This document shows, in pieces, positions 17,989-26,860 of a stretch of DNA of 64,000 nt (its first letter is position 1; the number at the start of each line of letters is the position of its first letter). The translations under genes were made by a program, and so were the position numbers. The stretch is taken from NCBI GenBank assembly GCA_910575475.1, contig CAJTGD010000024.1, positions 1-64,000 on the forward strand, given 5' to 3'. Under the pieces are notes generated by a model. It saw only the letters and a list, made by a program, of their open reading frames with translations. It searched no databases and was not told the DNA's origin. This DNA comes from Lachnospiraceae bacterium (GTDB lineage Bacteria; Bacillota; Clostridia; Lachnospirales; Lachnospiraceae).

Positions 17989-18816
17989 ATGAAGAAATCA
18001 GTAATGACAAAAATTCTGGTGATCGGGGCAGCCTGCCTGGTTCTGGGATGTGGTAAAAAGGAAGAAGCAACACAGGAACCAAAAGAACCGGAAACAGAAA
18101 TAAGTGACGATAAGGAGGTGGAAAAGGAAGAAGAAGCAGAGTACAAGACCATAGGAAAGGAATCTGAGGAGGCATACAAATTATTACTGACCAATCATAC
18201 GGGTGATAAGATCACAGGCTTTACGGTCAAAGCATCGAATGCAGAAGAGCCTTCCCAGAATCTGTTGGAATCCGGGATGACAATTGAAAACGAGGAGATC
18301 GTTTGTGTGTATTATACCCCTCAGGACATAGATGCTGAGGCCGGGTCAGAGAAACAGGCACAGATAACCTATGACTTCAGCCTGGCTTATGAGGACGGGC
18401 ATACGGTAGAGATCAATGGTCTTGGACTGGATGATATAGAGCAGGCAGAGCTGTGGTTTGAAGATGAAGTTGGATTTGTGAAATATAAGAGTGCTGATTC
18501 TGGAAAAGAAGTGAGCACAAAGGAGACGGCCCTTGCACTGAAAGCACAGAAGCAGGCAGAGGCCGCAGCTGCGGAGCAGGCAAAGAAAGAGGAAGCCGAG
18601 CGTGCTCAAGCAGAGGCGGCAGCCGCGCAGGCGCAGGCAGAGGCCGCAGCTGCACAGACACAGTATGAGCAGCAGTATTACGAACAGCCTACATATGAGC
18701 AGCCGGTATATGACCAACCGGTATACGACCAGCCCGCTGATTCCGGCGGACAGGATCAGGATGTCAGCCAATCCGGGGAGAGCTGTCTTGGCGGACAGGG
18801 GGTACTGCGGTATTAA
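17989..18816 (+). CDS. Putative lipoprotein with Ala/Gln coiled coil and Tyr-Gln-Pro repeats
   Basis: The 275-residue protein begins MKKSVMTKILVIGAACLVLG followed by Cys, a good lipobox, then a long acidic linker. Residues about 45-165 form a beta-rich domain of unknown family. An Ala/Gln/Glu-rich helix (about 175-220) follows, then imperfect YEQP/YDQP repeats, the kind of flexible wall-spanning tail seen in Lachnospiraceae lipoproteins. I chose ATG 17989 because it gives the signal peptide and has GGAAAGGAAG before it; an upstream ATG at 17944 would spoil it. Function unknown. Confidence 0.75.
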   Translation: MKKSVMTKILVIGAACLVLGCGKKEEATQEPKEPETEISDDKEVEKEEEAEYKTIGKESEEAYKLLLTNHTGDKITGFTVKASNAEEPSQNLLESGMTIENEEIVCVYYTPQDIDAEAGSEKQAQITYDFSLAYEDGHTVEINGLGLDDIEQAELWFEDEVGFVKYKSADSGKEVSTKETALALKAQKQAEAAAAEQAKKEEAERAQAEAAAAQAQAEAAAAQTQYEQQYYEQPTYEQPVYDQPVYDQPADSGGQDQDVSQSGESCLGGQGVLRY

Positions 18817-18911
18817 ATGCTGTGGTTCCCCGTTATGAACATCCGGCCGCTTCACAATGGTATACCTAAAGGGTAACCCGTGATGGGCATCCGGCCCTTT
18901 TATAAAGGTAT
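18815..18911. repeat. Two tandem copies of a 50-nt repeat upstream of pyk
   Basis: Copy 1 (18815-18864) and copy 2 (18861-18911) share the core ATG, CATCCGGCC, a TTCACAA-like end and GGTAT, and abut at a shared GGTATACC. Copy 2 has inverted ends (ATACCTAAAGGG / CCCTTTTATAAAGGTAT). A third copy lies at 38497-38546 before an alcohol dehydrogenase gene. Confidence 0.65.
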
Positions 18912-18942
18912 GAAAACAAGATATCAAAGGGAGAATATAAAA

Positions 18943-20379
18943 ATGAAAAAGACAAAGATTGTATGTACGATGGGTCCGAGTACGGACGACAAAGAAGTAT
19001 TGCGCAGTATCATCCGGGGCGGGATGGATGTGGCACGTTTTAATTTTTCCCACGGCACCCACCCGGAGCAGAAGGCAAGGATGGACATGCTCAAGCTGAT
19101 CCGGGAGGAGGAGCATTCCAATACGGCGATCCTGCTCGATACGAAGGGACCGGAGATCCGTACCGGTGTATTGAAGGACGGTAAAAAGGTAAAACTGGAG
19201 GCAGGGGCTATGATCACGCTGACTCCGGAAGAGGTTGCGGGGGATGCGCAGAGGGTATCCATCACATATGACGGTCTGGCGGAGGATGTGGACCGGGGAA
19301 AGAAGATCCTGATCGACGACGGCCTGATTGAACTGGAAGTGGTGAAAAAGGACGGTAAGGATATCCAGTGCCGAATCATCAACGGAGGCGAGCTGGGTGA
19401 GCGCAAGGGGATCAATGTACCCAATGTTCCGGTGCGGCTCCCGGCCATTACGGAAAAGGACAAGGAAGACATCAAGTTCGGGGTGGAGCAGGACATTGAC
19501 TTTATCGCGGCCTCCTTTGTACGGAACGCGGAATGCATCCTGGAGATCAAGGCATACCTGAAATCCCTGCATGCGCAGTATATCCCGATCATCGCCAAGA
19601 TCGAGAATGCGGAAGGTATCCGCAACATTGACGAGATCATCCGCGCGGCGGACGGGATCATGGTAGCCAGAGGGGATCTGGGCGTGGAGATTCCGGCGGA
19701 AGAGCTGCCCTACCTGCAGAAGATGCTGATCCAGAAATGCAACAGTAATTTTAAGACAGTCATTACGGCGACCCAGATGCTGGATTCCATGATCCGCAAT
19801 CCCCGTCCCACCCGTGCGGAGGTGACGGATGTGGCCAATGCGGTCTATGACGGCACGGATGCGGTGATGCTGTCCGGCGAGACGGCTGCAGGAAAGTATC
19901 CGCTCGAGGCATTGAAGATGATGGTCCATATCGTGGAGAACGCGGAGGAGCATCTGGATTATGACAGGCTGCTCTCCCAGGCCGGCGATCATCTGAAATC
20001 CAGTGTGTCCACGGCGATCGGATATTCTTCCGTGCTGGCGGCGTCCAATCTGAATGCAAAATGTATCATCACGCCGTCTGTGTCCGGCGCGACCACACGG
20101 TATGTATCGAATATGAAACCGCGGCAGGAGATCCTCGGCGTAACGCCCAGCGACCGGGCGCTCCGCAGGATGTCCATTTACTGGGGCGTCACTCCGCTGA
20201 AATCTCTGGAATTCAGCACAACGGATGATGTCTGCAACGGCGCCATCGAGCTTGCACAGGTAAAACAATTTGTGGACACGGGAGATATCGTTGTCCTTAC
20301 GGCAGGGATGCCGTCACCGAATGTACGGGAAGAGATCGGCGGGGTTAGCAATATGATGCGGATTGCCACGATAGAATAA
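18943..20379 (+). CDS. pyk: Pyruvate kinase
   Basis: The 478-residue enzyme converts phosphoenolpyruvate and ADP to pyruvate and ATP, the last step of glycolysis. Visible family motifs are MDVARFNFSHG, DTKGPEIRTG, the active-site IIAKIENAEGI, VARGDLGVEIP, TATQMLDSM and PTRAEVTDVANAV. It has the standard A, B and C domains without the extra PEP-utilising domain of some Firmicutes. The start is ATG 18943 behind AAAGGGAG; an earlier ATG at 18880 would translate part of the repeat. Two tandem 50-nt repeats lie just upstream and may sit in the 5' leader. A strong terminator follows, so it is monocistronic. Confidence 0.97.
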   Translation: MKKTKIVCTMGPSTDDKEVLRSIIRGGMDVARFNFSHGTHPEQKARMDMLKLIREEEHSNTAILLDTKGPEIRTGVLKDGKKVKLEAGAMITLTPEEVAGDAQRVSITYDGLAEDVDRGKKILIDDGLIELEVVKKDGKDIQCRIINGGELGERKGINVPNVPVRLPAITEKDKEDIKFGVEQDIDFIAASFVRNAECILEIKAYLKSLHAQYIPIIAKIENAEGIRNIDEIIRAADGIMVARGDLGVEIPAEELPYLQKMLIQKCNSNFKTVITATQMLDSMIRNPRPTRAEVTDVANAVYDGTDAVMLSGETAAGKYPLEALKMMVHIVENAEEHLDYDRLLSQAGDHLKSSVSTAIGYSSVLAASNLNAKCIITPSVSGATTRYVSNMKPRQEILGVTPSDRALRRMSIYWGVTPLKSLEFSTTDDVCNGAIELAQVKQFVDTGDIVVLTAGMPSPNVREEIGGVSNMMRIATIE

Positions 20380-20386
20380 AGGCAGG

Positions 20387-20433
20387 AAAATCCTCTGAAT
20401 TCCCCGTTTGGCGGGGGAGTCAGAGGATTTTAT
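20387..20433 (+). terminator. Terminator of pyk
   Basis: AAAATCCTCTGA pairs with TCAGAGGATTTT around an inner CCCC/GGGG stem, 8 bp after the pyk stop codon. Confidence 0.88.
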
Positions 20434-20539
20434 GCGGCACATGTGTTACAGGGCTGACTGCGGACTGCCGCAAAGCAGAATGTATCATTTTGCACGGCGG
20501 CAGTTTCCGGGAGCGCTCTTGGATGAAATGAGGTGAAAC

Positions 20540-21277
20540 ATGAAGGGACTGCGGTGGATCGCAGGCGGAGCGGCCTCCGTTGCGGCGGTTGTCATCCTGC
20601 TGATCTCCGGCTTTCAGGCGGCAATGTATGCCGATTTCGGCGTTTATGAGCGGGAATATACAAAATATCAGGTGCTGCGGGAATTGGATATGGAGATGGA
20701 GGACGCAATGTATGTGACCCGGGAGATGATGGCATATCTGAAAGGGGACAGAGAGCGTTTAAGTGTGGTAACTACGGTAGAAGGCACAGAGCAGGATTTT
20801 TTCAATGAACAGGACCGCCTGCACATGGATGACGTGCAGGGGCTCTTTCTCGGCGGCCTTGCCCTGCGAAGAGGGGCGTTCGCTGTCCTTGCGGCCGCCC
20901 TTGTATTTTTGGCGGCAGCATGCAGGAAGGAGATGTGGAGGACTTTGGCCCGAAGCTTTCAGGCAGTGCTGGGGATCCTGGCGGCTTTGATCCTGTTTCT
21001 GGGAATTGCCATGGCGAGGAATTTCAATGCGGTATTTACGAAATTCCACGAGATCTTTTTTGACAATGACCTCTGGATCTTTGACCCCGCAGAAGATTAT
21101 ATGATCCGGATGCTTCCGGAAGGACTGTTTTTTGATATGGTGATCCGGATCGGAGGGATTTTTCTGGCAGGACTAACTGTGCTTCTGATCCTCAGCATCG
21201 TATATACGGTCAGGAGCGGGAAGGCCGGAAGCGGCGGCAACGGGGAGGAAAAGGCAGAAGAGGAACGGCTTGGATAG
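20540..21277 (+). CDS. TIGR01906-family integral membrane protein (DUF1461)
   Basis: The 245-residue protein has four predicted membrane segments (about 8-28, 110-130, 137-157 and 200-225). It carries the family hallmarks: FNEQDRLHMDDVQGLF in the first loop and FHEIFFDNDLWIFDP with EDYMIRMLPEGLFFD in the second. The family is common in Firmicutes and has no established function, though distant kinship to lipoprotein-modifying Lit enzymes has been suggested for DUF1461 proteins. GAGGTG precedes the ATG. It reads toward purL 58 bp away, but a shared transcript is unproven. Confidence 0.82.
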   Translation: MKGLRWIAGGAASVAAVVILLISGFQAAMYADFGVYEREYTKYQVLRELDMEMEDAMYVTREMMAYLKGDRERLSVVTTVEGTEQDFFNEQDRLHMDDVQGLFLGGLALRRGAFAVLAAALVFLAAACRKEMWRTLARSFQAVLGILAALILFLGIAMARNFNAVFTKFHEIFFDNDLWIFDPAEDYMIRMLPEGLFFDMVIRIGGIFLAGLTVLLILSIVYTVRSGKAGSGGNGEEKAEEERLG

Positions 21278-21335
21278 ATTTCCCGGAACTGTTCAGAGCA
21301 GATGGGATTTCTTACATTAAAGGAGGAGAACAGAT

Positions 21336-24300
21336 ATGGGTAATGTAAAGCGGGTATATGTGGAGAAAAAGGCGGATTTTGCCGTACAGGCAAAGGAGTT
21401 GAGGCATGAGATCAGACATTATCTTGGAATCGGGACAGTGACAGGGGTACGGGTGCTGATCCGCTATGATGTGGAAAATGTTTCCGATGCTTCTTTTGAG
21501 AAAGCGTGCAGCGGCGTATTTGCGGAGCCTCCGGTGGATCTCCTGTATCGGGAGGAGGTTCCGGTGCAGGAAGGGGACAGAGTCTTTTCCGTAGAGTTCC
21601 TTCCGGGACAGTTCGACCAGAGGGCGGATTCCGCGGAGCAGTGTATCCGGTTTATCAAAGAGGATGAAAAGCCGGTCATCCGCACGGCAACCACCTATGT
21701 GATCCAGGGGACGGTGACAGAAGAGGAGTTTGCAGCCATTAAGAACCACTGCATCAACCCGGTGGATTCCCGAGAGACCGGGCTGGAGAAGCCGGATACG
21801 CTGGTGGCGGTATTCGAGGAGCCGGAGGATGTGAAGATCTTTGAGGGATTCCAGGATATGCCGGAGGAAGAGCTGAAGGCATTGTATGATTCTCTGGGAC
21901 TGGCCATGACGTTTCAGGATTTCCTCCATATCCAGAATTATTTTCACGGGGAGGAGCACCGGGATCCGTCCATGACGGAGATCCGTGTGCTGGATACCTA
22001 CTGGTCCGATCACTGCCGCCATACCACGTTCTCTACGGAGTTAAAGAATGTGTCCTTCGGCGAAGGGGATTACAGGGAACCGATCGAGAGCACCTACAGA
22101 CAATACTTAAAGGACCACAGTGAGATCTTTGCCGGCAGGGAGGACAAGTTTGTCTGCCTGATGGATCTGGCGCTGATGGCCATGCGGAAGCTGAAAAAGG
22201 AAGGGAAGCTTGCGGATCAGGAGGAGTCCGACGAGATCAATGCCTGCAGTATCGTGGTTCCCATCAAGGTGGACGGCGCGGAAGAGGAGTGGCTCATCAA
22301 TTTTAAAAATGAGACGCACAACCATCCCACGGAGATCGAGCCCTTCGGAGGCGCGGCCACTTGTCTGGGCGGCGCCATCCGTGATCCGCTGTCCGGACGG
22401 ACCTATGTATACCAGGCCATGCGCGTGACCGGGGCGGCCGATCCTACGGTGCCGGTCCAGGATACCCTGAAAGGAAAGCTGCCTCAGAAAAAATTGGTCC
22501 GCGGGGCGGCGAAGGGATACAGTTCTTACGGAAATCAGATCGGCCTGGCCACAGGGACCGTGAAGGAGATCTATCATCCCAATTATGTGGCGAAGCGTAT
22601 GGAAATCGGTGCGGTTCTGGGGGCGGCTCCCAGGCGCGCGGTAATCCGGGAGACATCGGATCCGGGGGACATCATCATCCTTCTGGGCGGACGGACCGGG
22701 CGGGACGGCTGCGGCGGCGCCACTGGGTCTTCCAAGGTACACACCGAGGAATCCATTGAGACCTGCGGCGCGGAGGTACAGAAGGGAAATCCGCCGACAG
22801 AGCGGAAGATCCAGCGCCTTTTCCGCAGGGAGGAGGTCAGCCGTCTGATCAAGAAGTGCAATGATTTCGGCGCGGGCGGTGTGTCGGTTGCCATCGGGGA
22901 GCTGGCGGAAGGCCTGCGGGTGGATCTGGATAAGGTTCCGAAAAAATATGCGGGCCTGGACGGGACGGAGATCGCCATCTCCGAATCCCAGGAGCGTATG
23001 GCTGTGGTGGTCGATCCAAAGGATGTGGAGCAGTTCTTGTCCTATGCCGGGGAAGAAAACCTGGAGGCAACCGAGGTGGCTGTGGTGACGGAGTCTCCCC
23101 GTCTGGTTCTGATCTGGAGGGGAAAGGAGATCGTCAATATTTCCCGTGCGTTTCTGGACACCAACGGGGCTCATCAGGAGACCGATGTGGAAGTGGAGAT
23201 CCCGGGAAAGGAAGGCTCTCTCTTCGTTCGGGAGGACGTGGCGGATGTCCGGGAAAAATGGCTGTCCATGCTCTCTGACCTGAATGTGTGCTCCCAGAAA
23301 GGACTGGTGGAAATGTTCGACGGTTCCATCGGCGCGGCTTCGGTGTTCATGCCCCACGGCGGAAAATACCAGATGACCGAGACCCAGGCCATGGCGGCAA
23401 AGGTGCCGGTCCAGAACGGAACGACAGACAGTGTGTCCATGATGAGTTATGGCTTTGATCCCTATCTGTCCAGCTGGAGCCCTTACCACGGCGCGATCTA
23501 CGCAGTGACGGAGTCCGTTGCGAAAATCGTGGCGTCCGGCGGGGATTACCGGAAGATCCGGTTCACCTTCCAGGAATATTTCCGCAGGATGACAGAAGAT
23601 CCGAAGCGGTGGAGCCAGCCCTTTGCGGCCCTCCTCGGCGCTTATCACGCACAGCTTGGCTTCGGGCTGCCGTCCATCGGAGGAAAGGACAGCATGTCCG
23701 GCACTTTCCAGGATATTGATGTGCCGCCGACGCTGGTGTCCTTTGCGGTGGATATGGCAGTGGAAGGGGACATGATCACACCGGAGCTGAAAAGCCCTGG
23801 AAATAAGCTGGTCTGGCTGCGGATCGAGAGAGACTCCTACGATCTTCCGGTCTATGGACAGGTGATGGAGCAGTACGGGAAGTTTACGGAGGATATCCGC
23901 GGCGGCAGGATCCTGTCCGCCTATGCACTGGACCGCCACGGAATCCTGGCGGCACTCAGCAAGATGGCATTCGGAAATAAGCTGGGCGTAAAAGTCGAGC
24001 ATAACCTGGATCCAAGGGATGCCTTCGCTCCGGCCTTTGGCGATCTGATCGCAGAGGTTCCGGCAGACCAGGTGGGCAATCTGCAGATCACCTATACGGT
24101 CATCGGTGAGGTCACCGGGGGAGATGGATTCTCTTATGGAAATACGGAGATTTCCATGGACGAGGCAATCCGGGCATGGAAAGGAACATTGGAACCGGTG
24201 TTTGCGACGAAATCGGCGGCATCCGCAGAGACAGTACTGGAAGAAAAGCTGTATGACGGCACAGGAAAGGTTCATGTATGTACCCATAAAATCGGGCAGC

Positions 24301-25094
24301 CTACGGTATTTATTCCGGTATTTCCGGGGACCAACTGTGAATATGACAGCAGGAAGGCATTTGAGCGCGCTGGCGCGAAGGTGATCACAAGAGTGTTCCG
24401 GAATCTGGATGCCGCAGGAATCCGGGAATCTGTGGAAGAATTTGAGAAGGCTATCGGCCAGGCCCAGATGATCATGTTCCCGGGCGGATTCAGTGCCGGG
24501 GATGAGCCGGACGGCTCCGCAAAATTCTTTGCCACCGCATTTATGAATGAGAAGATCAAGGAAGCGGTGGAGAAACTGCTAGGCGACCGGGACGGTCTTG
24601 CGCTGGGAATCTGCAACGGTTTTCAGGCACTGATCAAGCTGGGGCTGGTGCCCTATGGAAAGATCGCCGGCCAGACGGAGGATTCCCCCACCTTGACCTA
24701 CAACACGATTGGACGGCACATTTCCAAAATGGTCTATACCAAGGTGGTGAGCAATCGGTCTCCGTGGCTTGCGCAGGCACAGCTTGGCAGTGTATATACG
24801 ATCCCGGCATCCCATGGAGAAGGCAGGTTTGTGGCAAATCCAGGATGGCTGGAGAAGCTGTTTGAAAACGGCCAGGTGGCGACAAGGTACTGCGATCCGG
24901 AGGGCGTGATCAGCATGGACGAGGAGTGGAATATCAACGGCTCTTATCTGGCGGTCGAAGGGATCACAAGCCCGGACGGAAGGGTGCTGGGCAAGATGGC
25001 GCATTCCGAGCGGAGAGACCGGTCTGTGGCGGTCAATATTTACGGAGAACAGGATATGAAGATCTTTGAATCCGGAGTGGAGTATTTCCGGTAG
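21336..25094 (+). CDS. purL: Phosphoribosylformylglycinamidine synthase, single-chain
   Basis: The 1252-residue enzyme catalyses the ATP- and glutamine-dependent conversion of FGAR to FGAM in purine synthesis. It contains an N-terminal substrate-binding part, the FGAM synthase core with NETHNHPTEIEPFGGAATC and GGKDSMSG, and a C-terminal class I glutaminase (about 990-1252) with FPGTNCEYDSRKAF, nucleophile Cys in LGICNGFQALIKLG, and SHGEGRF. This is the long PurL typical of Clostridia and proteobacteria, replacing separate PurS, PurQ and PurL. AAAGGAGG precedes the ATG. No other pur gene is adjacent and no purine riboswitch is visible in the 58-bp leader. Confidence 0.96.
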   Translation: MGNVKRVYVEKKADFAVQAKELRHEIRHYLGIGTVTGVRVLIRYDVENVSDASFEKACSGVFAEPPVDLLYREEVPVQEGDRVFSVEFLPGQFDQRADSAEQCIRFIKEDEKPVIRTATTYVIQGTVTEEEFAAIKNHCINPVDSRETGLEKPDTLVAVFEEPEDVKIFEGFQDMPEEELKALYDSLGLAMTFQDFLHIQNYFHGEEHRDPSMTEIRVLDTYWSDHCRHTTFSTELKNVSFGEGDYREPIESTYRQYLKDHSEIFAGREDKFVCLMDLALMAMRKLKKEGKLADQEESDEINACSIVVPIKVDGAEEEWLINFKNETHNHPTEIEPFGGAATCLGGAIRDPLSGRTYVYQAMRVTGAADPTVPVQDTLKGKLPQKKLVRGAAKGYSSYGNQIGLATGTVKEIYHPNYVAKRMEIGAVLGAAPRRAVIRETSDPGDIIILLGGRTGRDGCGGATGSSKVHTEESIETCGAEVQKGNPPTERKIQRLFRREEVSRLIKKCNDFGAGGVSVAIGELAEGLRVDLDKVPKKYAGLDGTEIAISESQERMAVVVDPKDVEQFLSYAGEENLEATEVAVVTESPRLVLIWRGKEIVNISRAFLDTNGAHQETDVEVEIPGKEGSLFVREDVADVREKWLSMLSDLNVCSQKGLVEMFDGSIGAASVFMPHGGKYQMTETQAMAAKVPVQNGTTDSVSMMSYGFDPYLSSWSPYHGAIYAVTESVAKIVASGGDYRKIRFTFQEYFRRMTEDPKRWSQPFAALLGAYHAQLGFGLPSIGGKDSMSGTFQDIDVPPTLVSFAVDMAVEGDMITPELKSPGNKLVWLRIERDSYDLPVYGQVMEQYGKFTEDIRGGRILSAYALDRHGILAALSKMAFGNKLGVKVEHNLDPRDAFAPAFGDLIAEVPADQVGNLQITYTVIGEVTGGDGFSYGNTEISMDEAIRAWKGTLEPVFATKSAASAETVLEEKLYDGTGKVHVCTHKIGQPTVFIPVFPGTNCEYDSRKAFERAGAKVITRVFRNLDAAGIRESVEEFEKAIGQAQMIMFPGGFSAGDEPDGSAKFFATAFMNEKIKEAVEKLLGDRDGLALGICNGFQALIKLGLVPYGKIAGQTEDSPTLTYNTIGRHISKMVYTKVVSNRSPWLAQAQLGSVYTIPASHGEGRFVANPGWLEKLFENGQVATRYCDPEGVISMDEEWNINGSYLAVEGITSPDGRVLGKMAHSERRDRSVAVNIYGEQDMKIFESGVEYFR

Positions 25095-25148
25095 GATCCG
25101 GATGAAAATACAGAAGATCGGACGATTTTCGTATAGGAAACAGAAGAG

Positions 25149-25219
25149 GGCTGTCTGAAAATGCATGTCTGTCGGCAGGAACGTATGGTTCTGCCGACAG
25201 ACCGCATGTTCAGACAGCC
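25149..25219. repeat. Palindromic element / bidirectional terminator
   Basis: GGCTGTCTGAA pairs with TTCAGACAGCC, with an inner CTGTCGGCAG/CTGCCGACAG stem. The GGCTGTC-GAAAATG end is shared with the larger palindromes at 44131 and 57537, so it may be a shorter relative. It separates purL from the convergent coat-like genes and likely terminates both. Confidence 0.65.
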
Positions 25220-25222
25220 TGT

Positions 25223-25480
25223 TTAGCTCATCCTGGGCTGTGTCAGGATGGACTTTACGTGCTCGATCTCTTCCCTTGTGGCCTTGGCCGCGGGAACATA
25301 ATAATGCTTCTCCCGTGCTGCCTGGTACAGCTTTTCCTGGGACATCTCGCACTGGCTGCGCATCTGTTTCAGGCATTGTTTGAGTTCCTTGTTTTCTGTC
25401 TGGGGAATGATGTCGCCAAACGTTTTCAGCTCCCCGTTTACTCCGACCAGAGCGTCGGAAACCATTGTCTTTTCATTCAT
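25223..25480 (-). CDS. Small CotF-like spore-coat-type protein
   Basis: The 85-residue, mostly helical protein (MNEKTMVSDALVGVNGELKT, then ENKELKQCLKQMRSQCEMSQ) resembles the small ferritin-like or CotF-type proteins annotated as spore coat components in Clostridia. AAGGAGGT seven nt before ATG 25480 fixes the start; an upstream in-frame start would swallow the ribosome site. The end contains EKHYYVPAAKAT, a tyrosine-containing motif common in coat proteins. It is paired with another small protein just upstream. The coat role is inferred from similarity. Confidence 0.7.
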   Translation of the reverse strand: MNEKTMVSDALVGVNGELKTFGDIIPQTENKELKQCLKQMRSQCEMSQEKLYQAAREKHYYVPAAKATREEIEHVKSILTQPRMS

Positions 25481-25560
25481 GTGGGTTACCTCCTTCATAA
25501 GACCACTTGCCCGGCAAGTGATCGCCTGTCATTTGTTCTGATTTCAAACAGCAGTGATCT

Positions 25561-25743
25561 TTATAAAAATTTCATCAGCTCCTGCTTGTTCTTCATGGCG
25601 GAATCCGCGGCATCCTGGAACAGCTTTTTGATCTCCGGGTCTTCGGCCTGGGATGCATAGTCTGTCATTTTACAGTGGGATGTGTCATAGCCGCCGATCA
25701 GATGGCGCAGGTTCTGCAGATCAAGTACGGATAAATCGGACAT
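25561..25743 (-). CDS. Small coat-type helical protein, partner of the previous gene
   Basis: The 60-residue protein (MSDLSVLDLQNLRHLIGGYD start) is predicted all-helical and carries HCKMTDYASQAEDPEIKKLF, which recalls the helix-turn-helix hairpin of CotF-like proteins. AAAGGAGGG precedes ATG 25743. It precedes the 85-residue coat-like gene by about 80 bp on the same strand, so the two are probably co-expressed during sporulation. No sigma-E or sigma-K promoter could be assigned with confidence. Confidence 0.65.
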   Translation of the reverse strand: MSDLSVLDLQNLRHLIGGYDTSHCKMTDYASQAEDPEIKKLFQDAADSAMKNKQELMKFL

Positions 25744-25875
25744 GTTGAAACCCTCCTTTTGATAAAAATATATTCCGTGATTACAGGAGATAGTATGTCC
25801 GCGATATCAAAAAGTATGTGGCAGATTTTTTTAGGGAGCCGCATGCTCTGATGATATCAAAAGAAAAAGTTTTTG

Positions 25876-26598
25876 TCATTTTGCAGAAGCTTTTCCGCTG
25901 TGGGTGGAAGATAAGATAAATCCTCCGAACAGCTCCCGCATCTCGGCGGAGCTGCGGTACATGCATTCCGGATGCCACTGGACGCCAATGGCAAAGGGGT
26001 GGGAAGGCATTTCAACGGCCTCGACCGTCTGGTCGGAAGCTGTCGCGGACACGGCCAGATTCTTCCCGATCCGGTCCAGGGTCTGATGGTGGTAGCTGTT
26101 CACATATAAAAGGCTTCCTACATATTTTTTGAGCTGTGTCCCCTGCTTCACATGGATCTTGTGACTGACCTCGTTCCGTGTATCGGACTGCTGCATGTGG
26201 TCGAGATGCTTTCCGGGCTGCAGGGAGATGTCCTGGAAGATCGTGCCCCCGCAGGCCACGTTGAATACCTGCATCCCGCGGCAGATAGAAAATACCGGTT
26301 TATTGGTCTTCAGGACTTCTTTCATGAGCCGGATCTGGAAGAGATCCAGAGAAATATTGGTCTGCCCGTTTCCTTTTTGAGGCTCTTGTCCGAACAGCAG
26401 AGGCGTGATGTCATTTCCACCGCAGAACAGGAAGCCGTCGCAGAGGCTGACATATTCATTTAAGACCGGGCCGGAGCGGATGAGGGGCAGGATCAGGGGG
26501 ATACCGCCGGAATACCGGACGGACTGGATGTAAGCATTGGTCACAAACTGTTTGTTTTCAATAAAGCCGCAGACGATCACGCCGATTTTAGGTTTCAT
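25876..26598 (-). CDS. Gamma-glutamyl-gamma-aminobutyrate hydrolase-family protein (peptidase C26)
   Basis: The 240-residue class I glutamine amidotransferase-like protein has the nucleophile elbow FSICRGMQVFNVACGG and the His-Glu pair in IGVQWHPECM. The opening KPKIGVIVCGF and GFLFCGGNDITPLLFG match the PuuD/C26 group, which cleaves gamma-glutamyl amides. It is divergent from a dipeptidase gene with a 262-bp spacer, so both may serve peptide or gamma-glutamyl turnover. The true substrate cannot be told from sequence. A GGAG precedes the ATG at 26598. Confidence 0.85.
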   Translation of the reverse strand: MKPKIGVIVCGFIENKQFVTNAYIQSVRYSGGIPLILPLIRSGPVLNEYVSLCDGFLFCGGNDITPLLFGQEPQKGNGQTNISLDLFQIRLMKEVLKTNKPVFSICRGMQVFNVACGGTIFQDISLQPGKHLDHMQQSDTRNEVSHKIHVKQGTQLKKYVGSLLYVNSYHHQTLDRIGKNLAVSATASDQTVEAVEMPSHPFAIGVQWHPECMYRSSAEMRELFGGFILSSTHSGKASAK

Positions 26599-26699
26599 TA
26601 GGTCTCCTTTTTGTGGTATACTGGTTGATAGAATTATTTTGTATTTCAGCGTATGTAGTTTTTGAAAAAAATATACGCAGGGTTCGGAACAAGTACGTT

Positions 26700-26726
26700 G
26701 TATCTGGTTCGAAATTTCACAGATAC
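26700..26726. promoter_or_regulatory. Inverted repeat in the divergent C26/dipeptidase spacer
   Basis: A perfect 7-bp inverted repeat (GTATCTG, 13 nt, CAGATAC) lies in the spacer and could bind a dimeric regulator of one or both genes. No regulator gene is next to it. No convincing -35/-10 pair was assigned here. Confidence 0.3.
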
Positions 26727-26860
26727 GATATTTTTACGTTTGGCGGCATAAAATAAAGGAAGGCGGCTGGAACGCTGTTTAGGCAATTAATAATGAAATT
26801 TTGCGCATTCTGGTTTCGGCTTGTCCGGGTCAGGATAGAAACAGGAAAGGAAGCAGGAGG

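Noticed and set aside
18815..18911. The pyk/adh repeat as a Rex redox-repressor site
   Set aside because: Only a TTCACAA half-site is present in each copy; the inverted partner at the right spacing is missing.
18346..20268. 640-codon minus-strand frame across the lipoprotein and pyk genes
   Set aside because: It overlaps two real genes, has no motif and starts without a ribosome site.
22107..24287. 726-codon minus-strand frame opposite purL
   Set aside because: A long antisense shadow of a highly conserved gene; no family resemblance.
25149..25219. The purL-downstream palindrome as a full member of the 105-bp MITE family
   Set aside because: It shares only the ends and is 35 bp shorter; it could equally be an ordinary bidirectional terminator, so I list it only as a possible relative.
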